64,000 nucleotides of DNA from an uncultured Aquimarina sp. (GCA_947489195.1 CANLCT010000017.1:1-64000); one strand, 5' to 3'; numbered from the stretch's first letter, positions 10,567 through 20,956 are shown. Program-made: numbers and translations. The notes: generated by a model from the sequence alone, not told the origin.

Positions 10567-13500
10567 ATGAAAAACAACTTTCGATTAGTTAGTCTGTTAA
10601 GAACGATACTCCTTACATCAATTATGTTATTGAGTTTTGGTTTTGTTTCGGCACAGACTAAAACGATTTCAGGAACGGTTACCACCGATGGTATTCCTCT
10701 ACCTGGCGTGAGCGTAACTATTAAAGGTAAATCCGTAGGAGCGGTAACAGATTTCGATGGATTGTATGCCATTGAAGCTGAAGAAAGTGATGTGTTACAA
10801 TTTATTTATGTTGGTTATGTGACTGAAAATGTAACGGTTGGAGATAAGACTAATGTGGATGTAGCCTTGACAGAAGATGTGAACAATCTAACTGAAGTGG
10901 TTGTTGTAGGTTATGGTACTTTGGAAAAGAAGGAACTGACGGGTTCTCAAGTTTCTCTAAAATCAGATGATATTAATAAGGTACAAGCAGTTTCTTTTGA
11001 AGAGGCTATTCAAGGTAAAGCGGCAGGTGTTCAAATAACGCCGTCTCAAGGTGGGCCTGGTGATGCAGCTACTATTCAAATACGTGGAGCTACTTCAATT
11101 AATGCAAGTAGTGCGCCTTTATATGTGATTGATGGGGTTGAAATTGATGGAGATCCATTAGGTGTAGGTGGGAGTGATGCAACTGGTTCTGCCCAATCAA
11201 GCCCTTTGTCTTTAATTGATCCTTCTAATATAGAGTCAATTGAAATTTTAAAAGATGCCAATGCAACATCAATATATGGTTCTCGTGGAGCTAATGGAGT
11301 TGTAATTATTAAAACGAAAAGTGGAGAAGGTACTGGGAATAAATTAATTTTTGATATAGAGGCTAGTACTGGTATTCAGACCATATCAAATCATATAGAT
11401 TTATTAGGAGCTCAAGATTTTGTAGATTATTTTAGAGAAGCTTTTCCGTATAATCCAACAATGCCAGGGTCTAGGTTTCAGCAGTTAGCTTTTAGAGATA
11501 ATAATGGAAATGATCTGCCATTGGATCAATTGAATAATGGTGTTCCTAGATTTGGTACTAGAGATTTTAGAAATGAAGTTTTTAGAGAAGCTGTAATAAA
11601 TAAATATAGTTTAGGAGCAAGAACTGGTAGTGCTACTTCTTGGTTTAGTGGTAATTTAAGTTATACCGATCAAGAAGGGATTGTGAAAAATACGGATTAT
11701 AAAAGAATCCAAGCTTCTGTAAACGTGGGGGGTAATGTAAATGAGCGTCTTCAGGTTGGTGTTCAGGCAAATGGAGGTCGAGCTGATCGTTCAGGAATTG
11801 TTTCGGCATCTCCTGATGCAGGAGGTACAGGTGGAGCTTTTGGTGTAATCACTAATTTGGCTTTGGCACCACCCGTACAAGGACGTTTTGACCAAGGTAG
11901 AAATGGAAATGGGGCAGATGGTATTGTTACTGATGCATCAGGTTTTGTTACAAATGCTAACGGTAGATTGATTATAAATCCGGTAACGCAAGTAAATGAA
12001 ACGGTAAATACAAGTTTCGAGCTTTTTGGTTCTTTGTCAGCTTATTTAGAATATAAGGTGCTTAAAGATTTAAAATTTAGATCGTCGATTTCATTTAATA
12101 CGTATGAAAATCAAGGAAGAGTGTATTTTCCAAGATCATTTGGTTGGGGTGAGATTAATGGAGGTTTAGCTTCTATAACTTTGTATAACCAAGCTAGATG
12201 GCAAAATAACAATACACTAACATATGATAAGTTATTTAATAACAAGCATAAGTTGAATACAGTGATAGGAACAAGTATTTTAAGGAATGAAGTAAGAACT
12301 CAGAATACTCAAGCTACAGATTTTCAAAGTGATTCAGTTAATTTAGATGATTTAGGAGCGGCGACAAACGTTTCTGTTAATACTGATAGACAAGAAAATG
12401 GATTGTTAGGTATCTTTGGCCGTATTAACTATTCGTATGATGGTAGATATGTTTTAAACGTAACTGCTAGGGGAGATAAATCATCAAGATTTTTTCCTGG
12501 ATCTACGCAGTGGGGATTCTTTCCATCTGTTGGGGTAACATGGAATGCATCGGAAGAAGCGTTTTTTGATAATATAGGTTTCATAAGTAACTTAAGATTC
12601 AAAGGTAGTGCAGGACAGACAGGGAATGATAAAATTGGAGTTTTTAGATCTCAATTAGCATTTAATAGTTCTAGATTTGCTGCCTTTAGAGGAGGAGGAA
12701 ACGATATTAATGCAGCTGCAGTTAGAGGAGGAAGTAGAGCTAATGCTTTCTTTTTGGCTCAAGCTTCAAATCCCGATTTAACGTGGGAAACAACCACGCA
12801 ATATGATATTGGTGGTGAATTGGGCTTGTTTAACAATAGGTTAAATATAGGTGTAGATTGGTTTAGAAAAGATACAAGTGATTTGTTGTTAGAAAGACCA
12901 ACTGCAAGTCAGTCAGGTTTTCCATTTGTATTAGAAAATACAGGAGAAGTTAGGAATTCAGGATATGAATTTTCATTTAGTAGTGTAAATATCGATACAG
13001 GAGATTTTAAATGGTCAACAAATTTTAACATTAGTTTTATAGAAAATGAGGTGATTTCTTTAGGGGATGCTCAGGACTTTTTTACGTTGACATCTTCAGT
13101 AGCTACAACTGTATCTAATGAGTTTATTGTTGTAGAAGGAGCGCCAATTGGTTCTATGTATGGATTTGTAAGTGATGGTGTTTATCAATATTCTGATTTT
13201 GAAGAATTTGAAGGTCTTACCGAAGAAGAATCATTAAATTTATATAGAACAGGTACTACTGATGGTAGTGGTGCTGCTTTTGTGTTTGATGGTGATGCAA
13301 ATTCAGGAGGAATAAGAACGGCAACTGGTGTTAGTCCATTTACACTTAAAGAAGGAGTAGCTCAAAACGGAACAACTCCCAATAGACCAGGTCAGCAAAA
13401 ATTAGTTGATGGAGATGGTAATGGAGTTATAGATGAGGGAGATTTAACAATTATTGGTGATCCAAATCCTGATCATTTTGGTGGTATTACTAATACATTC

Positions 13501-13974
13501 AAATATAAGTCATGGGATTTATCAGTGGCAATGAATTGGAAATACGGTAATGATGTTTACAATAAAAATTTATTTACAGGTTTTAACCTAAATCAGTTTT
13601 CCAATAAATACGGAATTGCTAGAGATCGTTGGACGCCAAATAATCAGAATACTAGAGTTCATAGTTTAAGAGGTCGAGTAAGGCAAGAAGGGTTTGCTAC
13701 AGTATCGGATTTTATTGAAGATGGATCATTCTTAAGGTTGCAGAATATAACGCTTGGTTATAATTTACCTAAAGGAGCTATTGAAAAGTTAGGGTTGTCT
13801 CAATTGCGTATTTACGGAGCGGCAGATAATATTCATGTATGGACAGATTATTCTGGGTATGACCCTGATGTAAGTGTGTCTTCTGGTGCAAATGCTGGAT
13901 TAACTAGTGGTGTAGATTTTGATGCGTATCCACAAGCAAGAACATTTAGATTAGGAATTAAAGCTACATTTTAA
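10567..13974 (+). CDS. SusC/RagA-family TonB-dependent outer-membrane receptor (second copy)
   Basis: A second, divergent SusC transporter of 1135 residues. The signal peptide ends near residue 29 (FVSAQ) and is followed by a carboxypeptidase-like regulatory domain (TDFDGLYAIEA). The VVVVGYGTLEKKELTG motif leads into a plug with ESIEILKDANATSIYGSRG and a barrel ending in phenylalanine (GIKATF). It shares the short leader motif AAACTAAA with the first susC. It begins about 250 bases after the FG-GAP gene, so it probably has its own promoter. It forms a unit with the SusD gene 11 bases downstream. Confidence 0.95.
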   Translation: MKNNFRLVSLLRTILLTSIMLLSFGFVSAQTKTISGTVTTDGIPLPGVSVTIKGKSVGAVTDFDGLYAIEAEESDVLQFIYVGYVTENVTVGDKTNVDVALTEDVNNLTEVVVVGYGTLEKKELTGSQVSLKSDDINKVQAVSFEEAIQGKAAGVQITPSQGGPGDAATIQIRGATSINASSAPLYVIDGVEIDGDPLGVGGSDATGSAQSSPLSLIDPSNIESIEILKDANATSIYGSRGANGVVIIKTKSGEGTGNKLIFDIEASTGIQTISNHIDLLGAQDFVDYFREAFPYNPTMPGSRFQQLAFRDNNGNDLPLDQLNNGVPRFGTRDFRNEVFREAVINKYSLGARTGSATSWFSGNLSYTDQEGIVKNTDYKRIQASVNVGGNVNERLQVGVQANGGRADRSGIVSASPDAGGTGGAFGVITNLALAPPVQGRFDQGRNGNGADGIVTDASGFVTNANGRLIINPVTQVNETVNTSFELFGSLSAYLEYKVLKDLKFRSSISFNTYENQGRVYFPRSFGWGEINGGLASITLYNQARWQNNNTLTYDKLFNNKHKLNTVIGTSILRNEVRTQNTQATDFQSDSVNLDDLGAATNVSVNTDRQENGLLGIFGRINYSYDGRYVLNVTARGDKSSRFFPGSTQWGFFPSVGVTWNASEEAFFDNIGFISNLRFKGSAGQTGNDKIGVFRSQLAFNSSRFAAFRGGGNDINAAAVRGGSRANAFFLAQASNPDLTWETTTQYDIGGELGLFNNRLNIGVDWFRKDTSDLLLERPTASQSGFPFVLENTGEVRNSGYEFSFSSVNIDTGDFKWSTNFNISFIENEVISLGDAQDFFTLTSSVATTVSNEFIVVEGAPIGSMYGFVSDGVYQYSDFEEFEGLTEEESLNLYRTGTTDGSGAAFVFDGDANSGGIRTATGVSPFTLKEGVAQNGTTPNRPGQQKLVDGDGNGVIDEGDLTIIGDPNPDHFGGITNTFKYKSWDLSVAMNWKYGNDVYNKNLFTGFNLNQFSNKYGIARDRWTPNNQNTRVHSLRGRVRQEGFATVSDFIEDGSFLRLQNITLGYNLPKGAIEKLGLSQLRIYGAADNIHVWTDYSGYDPDVSVSSGANAGLTSGVDFDAYPQARTFRLGIKATF

Positions 13975-13985
13975 ATAAGATAAAA

Positions 13986-15878
13986 ATGAAAAGAATAAAT
14001 AATAAAATTTTATTATGCTTAGGAAGTCTTATTTTAGGATTTTCTACAAATAGTTGTGAGGATATCACATCTGAGAATAATACTACCACGGCTTCTTTTG
14101 ATACTTTTGAGGAATTAGTTCAAGGTAGGTTGCCAAGTATATATGCCTCGTTAAGGTCTAATGCACTTTATAGACAAGGTGGTTTGTTAGGGACGTGGTC
14201 AGATGTTGGTATTGATACGCATACAGGAACACTTTTTCCAGAAGAGTATTTGCCGTTATATTTATATAACTACGCCGCTGGTACTTTGCTTATAGAGCAA
14301 ACTTGGACGGAGTTTTATACGGCTTTAAAACAAATAAATACATTTTTGGGTCAAATTGATACGTTTTCAGTTGCTGCAGAAGAAAAAAATCCTGTTATAG
14401 CTGAAGCCAGATTTTTAAGAGGTTTGTTGTATTTTGATATGGTTAAAATTTGGGGAGATATCCCTTTGGTGATAAGTGAAGATATTACCTTAGCTCAAAT
14501 CCGTGAGGATTCAGGTTTAACTAATTCAACTGCAGAAGAGGTTTATTTACAAGTTATAAGAGACCTTGAATTTGCAAAAAGAAATGGAAATTCTAGAGTA
14601 GGATCTAGCGCTGATATAGCTTCACGTGAAGCAGCACAGGTTCTTTTAGGAAAAGTGTATTTGCAAATGACTACTACGGCAGAGTATGGTGGTGTCGAAG
14701 GTGGAATTAACGAAAGTGGTGAGCCAGTAACTAGACAAACTCGATTTGAACAGGCTGATGCGGAATTGAGTGCTGTAATTAATTCTAATGCTTTTCAATT
14801 AGAAAATAACTATGCAGACGTTTTTACAAACGAAAACAATAATGAAGTAATATTTTCTGTTGGATATGATGGTCCAAACAGTGGTGTTGGTGGTGATTTT
14901 GGTGATTTTTTAGGTCAAGGAAACTTGAGAGATGGAGGTAGTTTTGGAGCCTACAGAATTAGTGCAGATTTTGCTTTAAGGTATTTGGATGGAGATGTAC
15001 TTATCGATCCAAGTCAATCAAATGTGCCTGATACTAATTTATTACCTAAGGTTAGTAGAGAATTTTTTGATTTCCCTAATAGTAATTTTAGGCAAGAAGT
15101 GTTATTATTAGGTGTAGATAATTTTGTGTCGGATACACGTTTTACGCATAATGTGTGGAGAATATCTCCTGAAAATGTGGGGAGAAGGCTAAGAGGTGAA
15201 GGGTCTTTTACTTTACAAGATGCTTTTAATCAAGAGAATTTAGGATGGGGTAATTGGTCGCCATTAAAATACATTAAGCCTTTGCCAAATTCAAGTGCTC
15301 CTGGAGATGGAGCAATTGATTTTCCATTCTTGAGATATGCAGATGTTTTATTAATGAAAGCAGAAGCATTAATAGCTCTAAATGATCTAACTGGAGCTAG
15401 GGATTTGATAAATACGGTTATATCTAGATCACTTAAAGAGCAGGTTTTAAAAACTATACCTGATAACATTTTGTACTCAACACCAATGGATAATGTGCCT
15501 GGGACACCTCAATCTGAATTAAATGCAGCAGTTGAGGCAAATCTTGAGGACGTTAATCCAGATGATTTTTTAGTAGAGGAAGGATTAACTGCTGATCAGT
15601 TATTAGATAAGCTTGTAATTGAAAATGGAAAAGAATTAGCTTTTGAAGGAAAGAGAAAAGATGATTTAATTAGAATGGGTAAATTAGAAGAGATCGTTAA
15701 TGGATTTCATTTAAATACACATCCTGATAGAACAGCTCAAAACTTTTTGGGAGTACAGGCTGGTTTTAATTTAGAATTGCATACGCATTGGCCAATACCT
15801 CAAGGTCAGATTATTTTAAACCCTAATCTTAAACAAAATTGTCTTTACGGTACTAACGGTATAGATGGATGTTTCTAA
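13986..15878 (+). CDS. SusD/RagB-family nutrient-binding lipoprotein (second copy)
   Basis: A 630-residue SusD-like surface lipoprotein with a lipobox cysteine at residue 24 (STNSC). Family hallmarks are AEARFLRGLLYFDMVKIWGDIPLV near the N-terminus, FLRYADVLLMKAEAL in the C-terminal half, and ENGKELAFEGKRKDDLIRMG near the end. The C-terminus (NPNLKQNCLYGTNGIDGCF) has two cysteines and ends in the common PNxxLxQN-type tail. It is partner to the SusC immediately upstream and precedes a lipoprotein gene by 11 bases. Confidence 0.93.
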   Translation: MKRINNKILLCLGSLILGFSTNSCEDITSENNTTTASFDTFEELVQGRLPSIYASLRSNALYRQGGLLGTWSDVGIDTHTGTLFPEEYLPLYLYNYAAGTLLIEQTWTEFYTALKQINTFLGQIDTFSVAAEEKNPVIAEARFLRGLLYFDMVKIWGDIPLVISEDITLAQIREDSGLTNSTAEEVYLQVIRDLEFAKRNGNSRVGSSADIASREAAQVLLGKVYLQMTTTAEYGGVEGGINESGEPVTRQTRFEQADAELSAVINSNAFQLENNYADVFTNENNNEVIFSVGYDGPNSGVGGDFGDFLGQGNLRDGGSFGAYRISADFALRYLDGDVLIDPSQSNVPDTNLLPKVSREFFDFPNSNFRQEVLLLGVDNFVSDTRFTHNVWRISPENVGRRLRGEGSFTLQDAFNQENLGWGNWSPLKYIKPLPNSSAPGDGAIDFPFLRYADVLLMKAEALIALNDLTGARDLINTVISRSLKEQVLKTIPDNILYSTPMDNVPGTPQSELNAAVEANLEDVNPDDFLVEEGLTADQLLDKLVIENGKELAFEGKRKDDLIRMGKLEEIVNGFHLNTHPDRTAQNFLGVQAGFNLELHTHWPIPQGQIILNPNLKQNCLYGTNGIDGCF

Positions 15879-15889
15879 AAAAAAATATT

Positions 15890-17632
15890 ATGAAGAAAAA
15901 AATAATTTACTTAGGAGGCTTCCTAAGTTTAATAGTCATGCTTCTGTTAAGTTGTGAAGAAGCACCATTAGATAGGAATGTAATACCTGAAGGAGAAATA
16001 TCAAGTATTTCTGTTGATTTAATACCAGATCAACAAGTTAATCCTCAAGATGATTCAGGATTAGCGCCAACTTTTACTACATTAGTAGGAAGTAATGTTA
16101 CTTTGGCATCAACAAGACAAAGTGGTGTTGTGAAAAGAGTTTGGTTGCTTCCAAGTGATGTAACTTTAAGCGGTGGATTAACTCCTAGTGATACAGAAAC
16201 TGATGGTATAGTTTCAGTAGAACAATTAGATCCGTTAATGTTGACTTTTAATAGGCAGAATACGCCAAATGTAAATGCTGAGGCAAGGGGCTTTTTGGTA
16301 ACGCTTACAGAAACTTTAGAAGATGGTTCTGTAGAGGTGTCTACAACTTCTATACAAGTAAGGGATGAAGTTACGGCGGTTATTAATGCTTTTAATCAAG
16401 CTACGGTAAATGCGCCGGTTACATTTAGAGCAGGGACTACTGAGCAATTAGGTTTGTCAACAGCTGATTTGAGTGGGGAAAATCAAACAGTTTTTGAATG
16501 GAATTTTGGTAATGGTAGAATAGTAGATGCCGATGGTAATATCACTGAATTTAATGAAATTACTGGAACTAATAATCCAGACCAAATAATTACAGTAGTA
16601 TTTCCAAATGTTACGCCAACGGGAGAAGAAGGTGAATTAGTAGAATTGACGGTTACAAGAAATTTCCCAATTAGATCCGAGAGTAAAACTGAAAACTTTA
16701 GAGTTGTTGTTATTGAAGGTTTAGTCCCAGATAGAGGAGAGGGTAAAGATGCTATTAAATTAAATGCTAGTGGTTCAGAAATTAGAGTAGGTTATTCTGA
16801 TGAAATTGCTAATATATCAGACATCAGTGCTTCTGATTTTGAGATAGTTGTTGATGCTACTGAAATAAATGATGCGGCATTTAGAACAAAAGTGGAAGGT
16901 ATTTCTATTAGTGAGGTTGCCATAGCAGCTGATAATCCAAATGATATCATTTTGTCGCTTTCGTCTGATATACCACCAGTGTTAATGGATAACGTGACTT
17001 TGTCATATACTTCAGAAAGCTTGATGACTGTTTCGGGTGCGTTGATTAGTGCATTTGATGATTCAACTGTTTCGCAAACAGGAGCAAATCTTGTTGCTGC
17101 TTCTGCTGGTGATTTTGAAGATGCTACTACTTGGAATGGAGGAGGTTTCTTTTTTGCTAACCCGCCAGATACTCCAGAGTTATCATTTAGTTCAGAAAGA
17201 AGTTTAAGTGGAAGCATGAGTTTTTTATTTGATACTGCAAATACAGATCTAAGTCCAAGTGTTATGCCTAATAATTTTGGTATAGGTGCTTCAATAGTTG
17301 AAAATACTCCAATAGTTTTAGAGTCGGAAATAGTTGAATATGTTTTTTCAATGTGGGTATATGTCGAAAGGGCTTCAGCAAATACTTTAGTGGATATGTT
17401 TATTTTAGATTTTGTTGGTCCTAATCCAAGTGCTGATACTAGCACGCTAGCAGCAGGAGAGTGGGTGAAATTGGAAGCTATTAGAGAAATAGATCCAAAT
17501 TCAATGCCAAACGGTAACCCTCTTAACCCTACAGCAATATTAAGAGTCGTGGATAGAGTTGCGGTTACTACTGGTGATGCAAAAGTGTTTATTGATCAAG
17601 TTGACATACGATTAGTAGACGACGGAAGATAA
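15890..17632 (+). CDS. surface lipoprotein with PKD/Ig-like and jelly-roll domains
   Basis: A 580-residue lipoprotein (lipobox cysteine at residue 22, LLLSC) in the SusE/F position of the second unit. A PKD-like segment (VFEWNFGNGR around 200-215), an Ig-like region (SEIRVGYSDEIANISDISASD) and a C-terminal jelly-roll-like module (GDFEDATTWNGGGFF) resemble the domain order of the lipoprotein in the first unit, so the two are probably distant paralogues. An in-frame ATG at 15869 overlaps the susD 3' end, but the ATG at 15890 starts the clean lipoprotein signal. It is closed by a strong terminator. Confidence 0.75.
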   Translation: MKKKIIYLGGFLSLIVMLLLSCEEAPLDRNVIPEGEISSISVDLIPDQQVNPQDDSGLAPTFTTLVGSNVTLASTRQSGVVKRVWLLPSDVTLSGGLTPSDTETDGIVSVEQLDPLMLTFNRQNTPNVNAEARGFLVTLTETLEDGSVEVSTTSIQVRDEVTAVINAFNQATVNAPVTFRAGTTEQLGLSTADLSGENQTVFEWNFGNGRIVDADGNITEFNEITGTNNPDQIITVVFPNVTPTGEEGELVELTVTRNFPIRSESKTENFRVVVIEGLVPDRGEGKDAIKLNASGSEIRVGYSDEIANISDISASDFEIVVDATEINDAAFRTKVEGISISEVAIAADNPNDIILSLSSDIPPVLMDNVTLSYTSESLMTVSGALISAFDDSTVSQTGANLVAASAGDFEDATTWNGGGFFFANPPDTPELSFSSERSLSGSMSFLFDTANTDLSPSVMPNNFGIGASIVENTPIVLESEIVEYVFSMWVYVERASANTLVDMFILDFVGPNPSADTSTLAAGEWVKLEAIREIDPNSMPNGNPLNPTAILRVVDRVAVTTGDAKVFIDQVDIRLVDDGR

Positions 17633-17661
17633 TACATCAATTATTTCCTAAATCCATATAC

Positions 17662-17695
17662 AAAAAGCGCAAAACCTCAGGTTTTGCGCTTTTTT
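17662..17695 (+). terminator. strong intrinsic terminator of second SusC/SusD unit
   Basis: A perfect 15-bp stem including GCGCAAAACC/GGTTTTGCGC, with a three-base loop (TCA), runs directly into six T. It ends the second SusC/SusD unit before the LacI regulator. Confidence 0.95.
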
Positions 17696-17707
17696 ACTAT
17701 ATACATT

Positions 17708-17737
17708 TTTGAGATTTCAGGGTTTTCTTATCTTTAC
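17708..17737 (+). promoter_or_regulatory. candidate promoter of LacI-family regulator
   Basis: TTTG (17708-17711) and TATCTTTA (17730-17737) sit 18 bases apart, close to the Bacteroidota -33/-7 arrangement. The -7 box misses the final G of the consensus. The distance to the ATG is 24 bases. Confidence 0.5.
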
Positions 17738-17761
17738 TATTAAATTAAAACGAACCCCTTA

Positions 17762-18769
17762 ATGCGAAAAAAAGTAACTTTAAAGCAGTTGGCCCAGGAA
17801 TTGGGTTTATCTATCTCCACAATTTCTAAGTCTTTAAAAAATGACCCCGAAATTAGTCAGGCGACTATTGAGCGAGTTAAAAAGCTTGCAAAAGAACATA
17901 ATTATAAGCCTAATGCATTGGCTGTGAGTTTAAAAAGCAGCAAAACAAGGAGTATTGGTGTGGTTATACCTGATATTTTAAATAACTTTTTTGCTAAAAT
18001 CCTTTTAGGGATTGAAATGGAGGCTTCTAAAAATAATTATAAGATCATTACAGTAATAACAAATGAATCTTATGAAAAAGAAGTCGATTATTTAGACATG
18101 CTTTCGTACAATGGTGTGGATGGTTTTATTTTAGCAATTTCGCAGGAAACACAATCAAAAGGTTTGGTGGATCATTTTAATGATATTTTAAAGGATGATA
18201 TTCCTATAGTAATGCTTGATCGAGTTTCTGATGAAGTCTACTGTGATAAAGTTGTTGTTGATGATAATCAAGCGGCTAAAAATGCTGTCGATGTACTAGT
18301 CAAGCAAGGTTGCAAAAAGATAGGTGTGGTTTCGGGAATTCATAAGTTGAGTGTAGGTAAAGCACGTTTGCAAGGGGTAAAAGAAGCATTTGATGTTGAG
18401 GGGTACGAATTCAATTATTTAAAATTAAGTCAGAACAGTGATTTTCAAGTTGAAATTTCTAAGTTTTTAGACAAACATAAATTCGATGGTATTATAGGTT
18501 TGGATGAAACATCTGCGGTTAGTGCTATAAACGCAGCAAATATGTTGGGTTTAAATGTGCCTAATGAAGTTTCGGTTATTGGTTTTAGTAATGGTTTGTT
18601 GGCCAAGCATTCTTATCCGGGGTTAACTACAGTTTCGCAACATGCTAAACGAATGGGGAAAACAGCAACTAAAATATTGATTGATAAACTAGAACTTAGA
18701 GCAGATAGATATTTACCAGATACTAAATATATCAATACAAGTATTATAAAAAGAGGTTCTACAAAATAA
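17762..18769 (+). CDS. LacI/PurR-family transcriptional regulator
   Basis: A 335-residue DNA-binding regulator. The N-terminal LacI helix-turn-helix is complete (VTLKQLAQELGLSISTISKS at 4-23) with the hinge region YKPNALAVSLKS. A periplasmic-binding-protein-like ligand domain follows (RSIGVVIPDILNNFFAKI through TTVSQHAKRMGKTA). Regulators of this family bind sugars or nucleosides. Its place directly after the second SusC/SusD unit suggests it controls one or both units, but no matching palindromic operator was recognised upstream of either susC. It has its own promoter after the preceding terminator. Confidence 0.92.
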   Translation: MRKKVTLKQLAQELGLSISTISKSLKNDPEISQATIERVKKLAKEHNYKPNALAVSLKSSKTRSIGVVIPDILNNFFAKILLGIEMEASKNNYKIITVITNESYEKEVDYLDMLSYNGVDGFILAISQETQSKGLVDHFNDILKDDIPIVMLDRVSDEVYCDKVVVDDNQAAKNAVDVLVKQGCKKIGVVSGIHKLSVGKARLQGVKEAFDVEGYEFNYLKLSQNSDFQVEISKFLDKHKFDGIIGLDETSAVSAINAANMLGLNVPNEVSVIGFSNGLLAKHSYPGLTTVSQHAKRMGKTATKILIDKLELRADRYLPDTKYINTSIIKRGSTK

Positions 18770-18846
18770 TGTTCTTAAAATTATTATAATAGTAATTTAT
18801 ATTTAAGCTTATAAAAAAAGCCACACACATATTCCCTTTGTTGGAA

Positions 18847-20577
18847 ATGCTAAAGAATTATTCAAAGGATTTAGCAAAAAATGATATGCTTGCAGGAGTT
18901 ACTGTAGGTGTTATTTTGATTCCTCAAGCTATTGCTTATGCTTTTTTGGCAGGTATACCTCCTATTTATGGCTTATACTCATCATTAATTCCGCTGTTGG
19001 TTTATGCTTTTTTGGGTACATCAAGGCATTTGAGTATTGGTCCTGTAGCCGTAACTTCGATTTTGTTAATGACGGGGATTAGTAAATTAGCGATACCATT
19101 TTCAGATCATTTTGTGGAGTTGGTGTTGTTAACAGGCTTACTGGTGGGGCTACTTCAAATAGTTATGGGTTTTTTGCGCATGGGCTTTTTAGTTAGTGTG
19201 CTGGCTCAACCTGTAATATCGGGTTTTATTTCTGCGGCAGCGTTTATTATAATAGCCTCACAACTCAAAGGGGTTTTAGGAATGCAAATTCCTAGTGGAA
19301 TGTCAACATTTTCTTCGGTAATTTATGTGTTTCAGCATCTTTATAAAGCACATATGCCCACATTGGCGGTTTCGGGTATTTCATTAGTTTTTTTAATAAT
19401 AATGCGTCAATGGAAAAAGAGTTTTCCTTCGGCTATAGTGTTGTTGGTAGTGTTTATTGCTGTAAGTTATTATCAAGATTTTAATGCTATGGGAATTGCA
19501 ATTATAGGAACGATACCCAAAGGCTTACCCTCATTGTATTTGCCTAATTTTGAATGGCAAATAGTAAAGCAATTAATGCCTACGGTGTTTATTTTAACGA
19601 TTATTGGGTATATCGGTAGTATTGGTATTGCAAAATCCTTTCAAATGAAGCATCGCAATTATGTGGTAAATGCAAATAAAGAATTGATTGCTTTAGGCTT
19701 TGCGAAATTTATAGGCACTTTTTTTCAAGGAAATTTAGCTTCTGGCAGTTATAGTCGTTCAGCAATTAATGAAGATGCTGGGGCTAAAACACAAGTTTCG
19801 GCCATACTAACAGCCTTAATTATTTTAATATCATTACTTTTTTTAACACCTTTATTGTATTATTTGCCTAAAGCGGTATTGGCTTCAATTATTTTAGTTT
19901 CGGTATTTAGTTTAATAAAAATAAAGGAGGCAAAACGTTATTTTAAAATTCGTTTCGATGATTTTTCAATAATGCTAGTCACTTTTGTAGTTACGTTGGT
20001 ACATACTATTGAAGTGGGCATTTTAGTTGGGGTTTTATTGTCATTTGTTTTTTTACAATACCGAAGTTCCAAGCCGCATATTGCCGAATTAGTAAAAATC
20101 CCTGAAACCAATTATTACAGAAACTTAAATCGATTCCCTAACGGAATCAGTCATCCCGATTATATGATTGTTCGTTTTGATGATCAATTGTATTTTGGAA
20201 ATTCTGATTATTTTAAAGAATCCATTTATAAACTGTTAGAAAAGCGAAGTGCCTTGCCTAAATATGTCATTATACATGCAACAAATATTCATGCTATAGA
20301 TAGTTCGGGTTTGCATACGCTCGAAGATTTATATCGCGAACTTACCGAAAAGAATGTTGAAGTGCTTTTTAGTGGTATGATAGGCCCAGTACGCGATATT
20401 TTAACTCGTTCGGGTTTTATAAAAACACTAGGTGTTGCGCGTCAATTTATGAATATTAACGACACCATTCAGTATATTGATAATACAAAAATAAACTTGA
20501 ATTGCGACGAATCATTGACCATGCAATTTAACGAACGTAAGTTTAATCTATTAAGTTGGTTTAAAAAGCGATTTTAA
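18847..20577 (+). CDS. SulP-family inorganic anion transporter with STAS domain
   Basis: An inner-membrane SLC26/SulP anion transporter (sulfate, bicarbonate or similar), 576 residues from the chosen ATG. The N-terminal signature DMLAGVTVGVILIPQAIAYA and roughly 10-12 hydrophobic helices are visible, followed by a cytoplasmic STAS domain from about residue 430 (YVIIHATNIHAIDSSGLHTL). Two TTG codons lie in frame just upstream (from 18838), but the ATG is preferred. The ion cannot be read from sequence. Beside transport genes for algal polymers a sulfate role is possible, but this is inference only. Confidence 0.88.
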   Translation: MLKNYSKDLAKNDMLAGVTVGVILIPQAIAYAFLAGIPPIYGLYSSLIPLLVYAFLGTSRHLSIGPVAVTSILLMTGISKLAIPFSDHFVELVLLTGLLVGLLQIVMGFLRMGFLVSVLAQPVISGFISAAAFIIIASQLKGVLGMQIPSGMSTFSSVIYVFQHLYKAHMPTLAVSGISLVFLIIMRQWKKSFPSAIVLLVVFIAVSYYQDFNAMGIAIIGTIPKGLPSLYLPNFEWQIVKQLMPTVFILTIIGYIGSIGIAKSFQMKHRNYVVNANKELIALGFAKFIGTFFQGNLASGSYSRSAINEDAGAKTQVSAILTALIILISLLFLTPLLYYLPKAVLASIILVSVFSLIKIKEAKRYFKIRFDDFSIMLVTFVVTLVHTIEVGILVGVLLSFVFLQYRSSKPHIAELVKIPETNYYRNLNRFPNGISHPDYMIVRFDDQLYFGNSDYFKESIYKLLEKRSALPKYVIIHATNIHAIDSSGLHTLEDLYRELTEKNVEVLFSGMIGPVRDILTRSGFIKTLGVARQFMNINDTIQYIDNTKINLNCDESLTMQFNERKFNLLSWFKKRF

Positions 20578-20919
20578 CTCGGGTATGGCAAAATAATATA
20601 GTTTTTGTATACTACCAAGTACATAATTCTTCTTGTACTTTAGTTAAATAGGATAAATTTTTAAAAAATATTAAGCATTAGTCTGCTTTATGTATTAGCA
20701 CTTTGTTATGAGGCTTTGATATATATTTAATACTAGTGCTTTCTTGATTTAAGCATGGTATTGTTATGGTTAAATTAAAAAATACAGTTTGCGATAATAT
20801 TTGTAATAGATCGCAGGTAGAATAGATTTTCTTATACATAAAGCGAGTTTAATAACTATTGTCGATACAACTATAAATTATAAAATGTAAGTAAATGAAT
20901 GTAAAAACTACTTATATCG
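20578..20919. other. intergenic region between sulP and suf operon
   Basis: About 340 bases with no supported gene. A weak inverted repeat (AAGTAC/GTACTT, 20617-20640) lacks a T-run and is not called as a terminator. The right end leads into the sufA promoter. Confidence 0.6.
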
Positions 20920-20927
20920 TATATTTG
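20920..20927 (+). promoter_or_regulatory. -7 box of suf operon (sufA)
   Basis: TATATTTG is an exact match to TAnnTTTG, 29 bases before the chosen sufA ATG. A start site about 7 bases downstream would give a leader of roughly 20-25 bases. Confidence 0.65.
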
Positions 20928-20956
20928 CAAAACAATTGCATAACTTAAGAGTACTT

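Noticed and set aside
15869..15889. Upstream ATG overlapping the second susD stop
   Set aside because: The ATG at 15890 begins a clean lipoprotein signal peptide and gives normal spacing after susD.
20617..20640. Inverted repeat AAGTAC/GTACTT after the SulP gene as a terminator
   Set aside because: Only six paired bases with a 12-base loop and no T-run.
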